From positions 1 to 18,815 of the forward strand of contig JAYEGJ010000184.1 in the NCBI GenBank assembly GCA_034658975.1: a DNA stretch of 18,815 nt. Direction: 5' to 3'. Positions 15,658 to 18,815 of this stretch are shown here, piece after piece; position 1 is the stretch's first letter, and each line of letters starts with the position of its first letter. The DNA is from SZUA-217 sp034658975. Lineage in GTDB: Bacteria; Actinomycetota; Acidimicrobiia; Spongiisociales; ZC4RG35. The position numbers were made by a program, and so were the translations under genes. The notes below the pieces were generated by a model, which was not told the origin of the DNA, searched no databases, and saw only the letters and a program-made list of their open reading frames with translations.

Positions 15658-16289
15658 TCGCCGCGGTCTATCCCGAGGCATGCTCCGAGAGCCTGGCCGA
15701 CGGATTGACCTTCGCAGACGCGACCATCGTTCCCGTGAAGGAATTGGTCCCGGAGGACCTCTCCCTCCCGGAAGCCGACTTGCTGGTCGTGGAGCTTGGC
15801 CCGCAGCCAATGCGCCGCCTTCGCGAAACGACGCGCATCGTCGAGACGCTCGGTCTCCCGGTCCTGCTGGTATTGGAAAGCGATCAGCTCGCGCTGGTCG
15901 AGGCGTCGTCCCAGTTCACCGATTTCGTCCTCGCCCCGCTCAACCCGGTTGAGGTGCGGCTCCGTCTCCAGAGAATGACGCGTCAGGAGGCCTCCGAGGA
16001 GTTGCTTCGGTTCAAGGACCTCGAGCTCAACCCTTTGACCTATCAGGCCTCTCTGGGGGGTGAGCCAATGGACATGACGTTCATGGAATATGAGCTGCTT
16101 CGCTTCCTCATCGAGAATCCGGTCCGGGTCTGGTCGCGTCAACAGCTCCTGTCTAAGGTGTGGGGCTACGACTACTACGGCGGTGCGCGCACAGTCGACG
16201 TCCACGTCCGCCGTCTCCGCGCCAAGCTGGGCGAGGAACGCTCGTCGTGGATCACCACCGTCCGATCGGTCGGGTACCGCTTCGGTTAG
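15654..16289 (+). CDS. glnR: GlnR-like orphan OmpR-family regulator with atypical receiver
   Basis: In actinobacteria GlnR is the global nitrogen regulator, an orphan OmpR-type protein that works without a partner kinase. This 211-residue protein has a degenerate receiver (1-105) and a clear winged helix (about 115-210). The stretches VWGYDYYGGARTVDVHVRR and RSVGYRF are very close to those I recall from Streptomyces GlnR. In the receiver the phosphorylatable Asp is replaced by Glu47 (ADLLVVELG), and neither the acidic pair nor the conserved Lys is evident. GTG at 15654 overlaps the glnA stop; the longer frame from 15594 is just glnA shadow. Coupling to a glutamine synthetase gene fits a nitrogen role. 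No cognate kinase gene is nearby. Confidence 0.82.
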   Translation: MIAAVYPEACSESLADGLTFADATIVPVKELVPEDLSLPEADLLVVELGPQPMRRLRETTRIVETLGLPVLLVLESDQLALVEASSQFTDFVLAPLNPVEVRLRLQRMTRQEASEELLRFKDLELNPLTYQASLGGEPMDMTFMEYELLRFLIENPVRVWSRQQLLSKVWGYDYYGGARTVDVHVRRLRAKLGEERSSWITTVRSVGYRFG

Positions 16290-16300
16290 TCCGGGCGTCG

Positions 16301-16360
16301 AGTGTGGGAATCTGGTGGGCCACCAACCCCACTGAGCGGGGTGGACGGCCCATCAGAACA
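16301..16360 (+). repeat. 60-bp direct repeat, copy 1
   Basis: These 60 bases recur without a mismatch at 17368-17427, 1,067 bases downstream, and in diverged form at 17316-17368. The copy begins 12 bases after the glnR-like stop. It contains ACCCC/GGGGT arms around a seven-base loop (16326-16342) and an inverted pair TGGTGG/CCACCA (16313-16325). It has no stop codon in the frame of the downstream gene, but the gene most likely starts later, at 16403. Confidence 0.9.
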
Positions 16361-16402
16361 AGGGGATTGAATCGACCTCTCGATTTGTGCAAGGTCGCGG
16401 CC

Positions 16403-17317
16403 ATGAAGCCGGATCGCCCTCTCGACGAACTCGCCGCCCGCCAGTATGGAGTCTTCTCCATCGCCCAGGCCCGCTCGGTCGGAATGACCTCAACGATGAT
16501 CGAGACCAGGGTCAAGAACGGCGCATGGGTCAGGCTCGCCCCGTCGGTATACGCCCTCGCATCGGCCCCGCCCAAGTGGGAGCGCCAGATGGCAGCAGCC
16601 CTACTCAACAGACCGGGGGCAATCGTTGCCGGCCGATCTGCCGCATACCTCCACGAGTTCATCGGGTTTCGGCCTGGCAGGCCTGTGATCATGGTTGGCA
16701 AGACCGGGAACTCGAGGTCGTCGCTGGCAAAGGTTATCCGGTGTCAGGGGTTCGACACCGTGAGACGCGTCCGGATAAGAGGGTTTGAGGTAACCGATTC
16801 GGCCGAGACCGTTCTCGGCATCGCCCGAGACCTCTCCTTAGACCGTCTCGAAGCAGTGGTCGACAACGAGATCGCCGCGGGACGTCTGTTGGTCGATGAC
16901 CTGGAAAGGGTGTCAAGACTCCGGTCGGGGGCGCCTGGCGTCGTCAAGGTCCGCTCAATCTGGGACGAGCGTCGCGCCGATGCCTACGAACCACCGGTGA
17001 ATGAACTGGAAAGACTGCTGCATCGGCTGCTCGACCGACCAGGTGTCGCCCCATACCAAAAACAGGCGCCCTTCGCTTTCAAACGGGTCCGGATGACGGT
17101 CGATTCGTACATCCCGGCGTGGCGTCTCATCGTCGAAGCCGATGGTCGGCGATGGCACACCCGTAAGGCAGACATCGAGCGAGACCGCAGACGTGACAAC
17201 GAGGCAACGGCCCACGGGTTCGCCGTTCTCCGCTTCACGTACGCGATGCTCACCCAAGAACCCGCTAACTGCTTCGATACTTTGATGCAGACCGGGGCGG
17301 TCCGCACAGCCTCCTGA
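16403..17317 (+). CDS. AbiEi-like HTH protein with DUF559/Vsr-like C-terminal domain
   Basis: The 304 residues resemble a common actinobacterial protein type. The N-terminal winged helix (about 5-55, FSIAQARSVGMTSTMIETR) is of the AbiEi antitoxin kind. A linker domain follows, with RSAAYLHEFIGF. The C-terminal region (195-290) has the pattern of DUF559/very-short-patch-repair-like nucleases: Asp234, Glu245-Ala-Asp247-Gly, His252, then DRRRDNEATAHGFAVLRF. No AbiEii toxin gene is beside it, so a classical type IV toxin-antitoxin pair is absent here. Function is unproven; DNA-related defence or a solitary regulator are options. ATG 16403 follows AAGGT (16391-16395). The 60-bp repeat flanks the gene on both sides, and its TGA overlaps copy 2, suggesting acquisition or duplication as a cassette. 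Confidence 0.78.
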   Translation: MKPDRPLDELAARQYGVFSIAQARSVGMTSTMIETRVKNGAWVRLAPSVYALASAPPKWERQMAAALLNRPGAIVAGRSAAYLHEFIGFRPGRPVIMVGKTGNSRSSLAKVIRCQGFDTVRRVRIRGFEVTDSAETVLGIARDLSLDRLEAVVDNEIAAGRLLVDDLERVSRLRSGAPGVVKVRSIWDERRADAYEPPVNELERLLHRLLDRPGVAPYQKQAPFAFKRVRMTVDSYIPAWRLIVEADGRRWHTRKADIERDRRRDNEATAHGFAVLRFTYAMLTQEPANCFDTLMQTGAVRTAS

Positions 17318-17368
17318 ATCTGGCGGGCCACCAGCCCTGCTGAGAAGGGTGGACGGCACATTTGAACA
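17316..17368 (+). repeat. Diverged copy 2 of the 60-bp repeat
   Basis: These 53 bases match copy 1 positions 16308-16360 at 44 of 53 sites. The copy overlaps the stop codon of the AbiEi-like gene and ends exactly where copy 3 begins, so copies 2 and 3 are in tandem. Two of the changes lie in paired stem positions (C to T at 17338 and G to A at 17346) and keep the hairpin base-paired. A further A to G change (17334) leaves a G-T pair. Confidence 0.85.
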
Positions 17369-17427
17369 GTGTGGGAATCTGGTGGGCCACCAACCCCACT
17401 GAGCGGGGTGGACGGCCCATCAGAACA
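17368..17427 (+). repeat. 60-bp direct repeat, copy 3
   Basis: This copy is identical to copy 1 over all 60 bases and directly follows diverged copy 2. It lies 69 bases before the start of the cystathionine-synthase-like gene. As with copy 1, its plus-strand reading is open into the downstream gene, but that upstream extension is not needed for the enzyme. Confidence 0.9.
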
Positions 17428-17496
17428 GGGTCCGCCGGCAACGACACTGGTATCGCTGTGGCCCCCAACCGCCCCCACACGCTTACCATTCAGTGT

Positions 17497-18648
17497 ATGG
17501 GTTTTCGCACAAAGCAGGTACACGCAGGAGTCACCCCGGACCCGGTCACCGGGGCGATCCTCACTCCGATTCACCAGTCGACCACCTTCGTCCAGCAGTC
17601 TGTCGACGACTACATGGGTCGCGGTTTCTCCTACTCCCGGGCCGGTAACCCCACGGTCAGGGCGCTCGAGGAAAAGCTCACCGCTCTCGAGGGCGGGGTC
17701 GATTCCACTGCCTACGCGTCGGGCATGGCGGCAACGGTGGCCGTCTTTCTCGCGCTGCTGCAAGCGGGAGACCACGTTGTGCTCGCCGAAGTGGTTTACG
17801 GCGGCACCTACCGTTTCGCCGACCAGTTCCTGACCAAGTTCGGCGTTGACGTCACCTTCGTCGACGCCGCAGACACCGGCGCCATCGCACGAGCAGTCAA
17901 GGACAACACGAAACTCGTGTTCACCGAGACTCCGGCCAACCCCACTCTCAAGGTCACCGACCTGGCCGCTGTCTCGGAGATCTGCGCTTCGAGGGGCATC
18001 CTCCACGTGACGGACAACACGTTCCTCACTCCCTACTTCCAGAGACCCTTCGAACTGGGCGCCGACATCGTGATCCACTCGACCACCAAGTTCCTCGACG
18101 GCCACAACGCCACGCTCGGCGGGGCCGTGGTGGTCAACGACGCCGGGCTCCAGGAGAAGATCGCCTTTGCCCGCATCTCGGCGGGCCTCATCATGTCGCC
18201 CATGGTTGCCTGGCTGACCCTGCAAGGAACCAAGACCCTCAGCGAGCGCATGGACCGCCAATCGGCCAACGCCCACACCATCGCAGAGTTCCTCACCGAG
18301 CACCCCAAGGTCGACTACGTCAACTACCCCGGCCTCCCCTCACATCCCCAGCACGAACTCTCCCGAACACAGGCCTCCGGGTTCGGAGCCATGGTGGGCT
18401 TCGAGGTCCACGGCGGGGTTGAGGCAGGCAAGAAACTCATGGACTCGGTGCAGCTTTGGAGCCTCGCGGAAAACCTAGGCTCGGTCGAGTCGCTGATCAC
18501 CCACCCCGTGACCATGACCCACGCAGCAGTTCCGCGCGACGAGAGAATCGCGGCCGGCATCACGGACGGATTGGTCCGTCTATCCGTGGGCCTGGAGGAC
18601 ACCGAAGACCTGATCGAGGATCTCGAAGGCGCCCTTGGAGCCTGCTGA
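17497..18648 (+). CDS. Cystathionine gamma-synthase or gamma-lyase (Cys/Met PLP enzyme)
   Basis: This cytosolic PLP enzyme handles transsulfuration between cysteine and homocysteine. The 383 residues carry the family set: YSRAGNPT (46-53) for cofactor phosphate and dimer contacts, ASGMAA (74-79), the pyridine-binding Asp173 (VTDNTFLTPY), and the Schiff-base Lys198 in HSTTKFLDGH. The C-terminal signature is SVESLITHPVTMTH, and the length is standard. MetB, a gamma-lyase and an O-acetylhomoserine sulfhydrylase share this fold; motifs alone do not decide, though overall wording is like MetB/gamma-lyase. ATG 17497 gives the usual family start (MGFRTKQVHAG). There is no ribosome-binding site, but TACCAT (17484-17489) stands where a -10 for a leaderless message would be. 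Confidence 0.9.
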   Translation: MGFRTKQVHAGVTPDPVTGAILTPIHQSTTFVQQSVDDYMGRGFSYSRAGNPTVRALEEKLTALEGGVDSTAYASGMAATVAVFLALLQAGDHVVLAEVVYGGTYRFADQFLTKFGVDVTFVDAADTGAIARAVKDNTKLVFTETPANPTLKVTDLAAVSEICASRGILHVTDNTFLTPYFQRPFELGADIVIHSTTKFLDGHNATLGGAVVVNDAGLQEKIAFARISAGLIMSPMVAWLTLQGTKTLSERMDRQSANAHTIAEFLTEHPKVDYVNYPGLPSHPQHELSRTQASGFGAMVGFEVHGGVEAGKKLMDSVQLWSLAENLGSVESLITHPVTMTHAAVPRDERIAAGITDGLVRLSVGLEDTEDLIEDLEGALGAC

Positions 18649-18651
18649 ACG

Positions 18652-18815
18652 GTGGCCGAGAGCTCCCGACCCCGGAAGGCTCTCGCAGTTCTGGCCCTCG
18701 CCGCGGCGCTATTCGTCATCCTCGCCACGACAGGCCCCCGGCCCTCGACCGAAGTCTCCGGAAGCATCAGGCGCCTCGGCGGTGTTTGCCTCGAACTCGA
18801 ACGGTGGTCCCTGTT
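18652..18815 (+). CDS. Start of an unrecognised exported or membrane-anchored protein, cut by the window end
   Basis: An open frame begins with GTG three bases after the preceding stop and runs to the end of the window (54 codons, no stop). The predicted start is basic (ESSRPRK) and is followed by a hydrophobic stretch of about 20 residues (ALAVLALAAALFVILAT), which is either a signal peptide or an anchor. GGAG at 18637-18640 lies 11 bases upstream. The tight spacing suggests co-transcription with the PLP-enzyme gene. Too little remains to name it. Confidence 0.6.
   Translation, partial: MAESSRPRKALAVLALAAALFVILATTGPRPSTEVSGSIRRLGGVCLELERWSL

Noticed and set aside
16160..16402. An N-terminal extension of the AbiEi-like protein through repeat copy 1 and the end of the glnR-like gene
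   Set aside because: It would overlap 130 bases of another gene in a different frame; ATG 16403 fits the family start.
16301..17427. CRISPR array or insertion sequence as explanation of the repeats
   Set aside because: There are only three copies with irregular spacing, no transposase gene is present, and the enclosed gene is not Cas-like.
17362..17496. An N-terminal extension of the PLP enzyme through repeat copy 3
   Set aside because: The 45 extra residues are translated repeat plus linker with no family similarity; the family normally starts near 17497.
16984..18303. A 439-codon open frame on the minus strand across the PLP-enzyme gene and the repeats
   Set aside because: It is antisense to an obvious enzyme gene, has low-complexity Gly/Val/Glu-rich content, and arises from third-position GC bias.

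Overview
The window is high-GC DNA from the chromosome of an actinobacterium. The markers are a WhiB-family protein, an actinobacterial-type deoxyxylulose-phosphate synthase, a GlnA2-like glutamine synthetase next to a GlnR-like regulator, and an AbiEi/DUF559-type protein of a kind common in Actinobacteria. A deep-branching group such as Acidimicrobiia would fit, but that placement is an impression and not a result. Coding density is very high. No gene-free stretch exceeds 300 bases, and I see no rRNA, tRNA, CRISPR array or insertion sequence.

Region 1 (1-2538, + strand) is a three-gene polar amino acid ABC importer: a lipoprotein binding protein, a permease and an ATPase. A perfect palindrome between the first two genes looks like an attenuator that favours the binding protein. 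Permease and ATPase overlap by ATGA. A hairpin follows the ATPase gene, where the operon converges with the next one.

Region 2 (2599-12013, - strand) is a phosphate operon in transcription order pstS-pstC-pstA-pstB-phoU-phoB-like-phoR-like-dxs. From pstC to the histidine kinase almost every junction is an overlap of 4 to 17 bases. The first MEP-pathway enzyme gene, dxs, is appended about 45 bases after the kinase. Upstream of pstS lies a PHO-box-like direct repeat placed where a -35 element would be. PstA carries an unusually large extracytoplasmic insertion.

Region 3 (12151-14232) holds a TetR-family repressor (-), a divergent unrecognised four-pass membrane protein (+) with an Ala/Gly-rich then acidic tail, and a whiB-like gene whose GTG start lies inside a perfect 12-bp stem-loop.

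Region 4 (14332-16289, +) is a nitrogen module. A GlnA2-like glutamine synthetase gene overlaps by GTGA with an orphan OmpR-type regulator resembling GlnR, whose receiver has Glu in place of the phosphorylatable Asp.

Region 5 (16301-18815, +) contains an AbiEi-like/DUF559-like protein bracketed by a 60-bp perfect direct repeat, with a third diverged copy touching its stop codon. The copies share a small hairpin kept by a paired base change. Then come a cystathionine gamma-synthase/lyase gene and the start of an unrecognised exported or membrane-anchored protein cut by the window edge.

Most of the window is housekeeping and nutrient acquisition (amino acids, phosphate, nitrogen, sulfur). The less explained parts are the repeat family around the AbiEi-like gene, the glnA-glnR coupling with a phosphomimetic-looking residue, and the dxs gene at the end of the phosphate operon.
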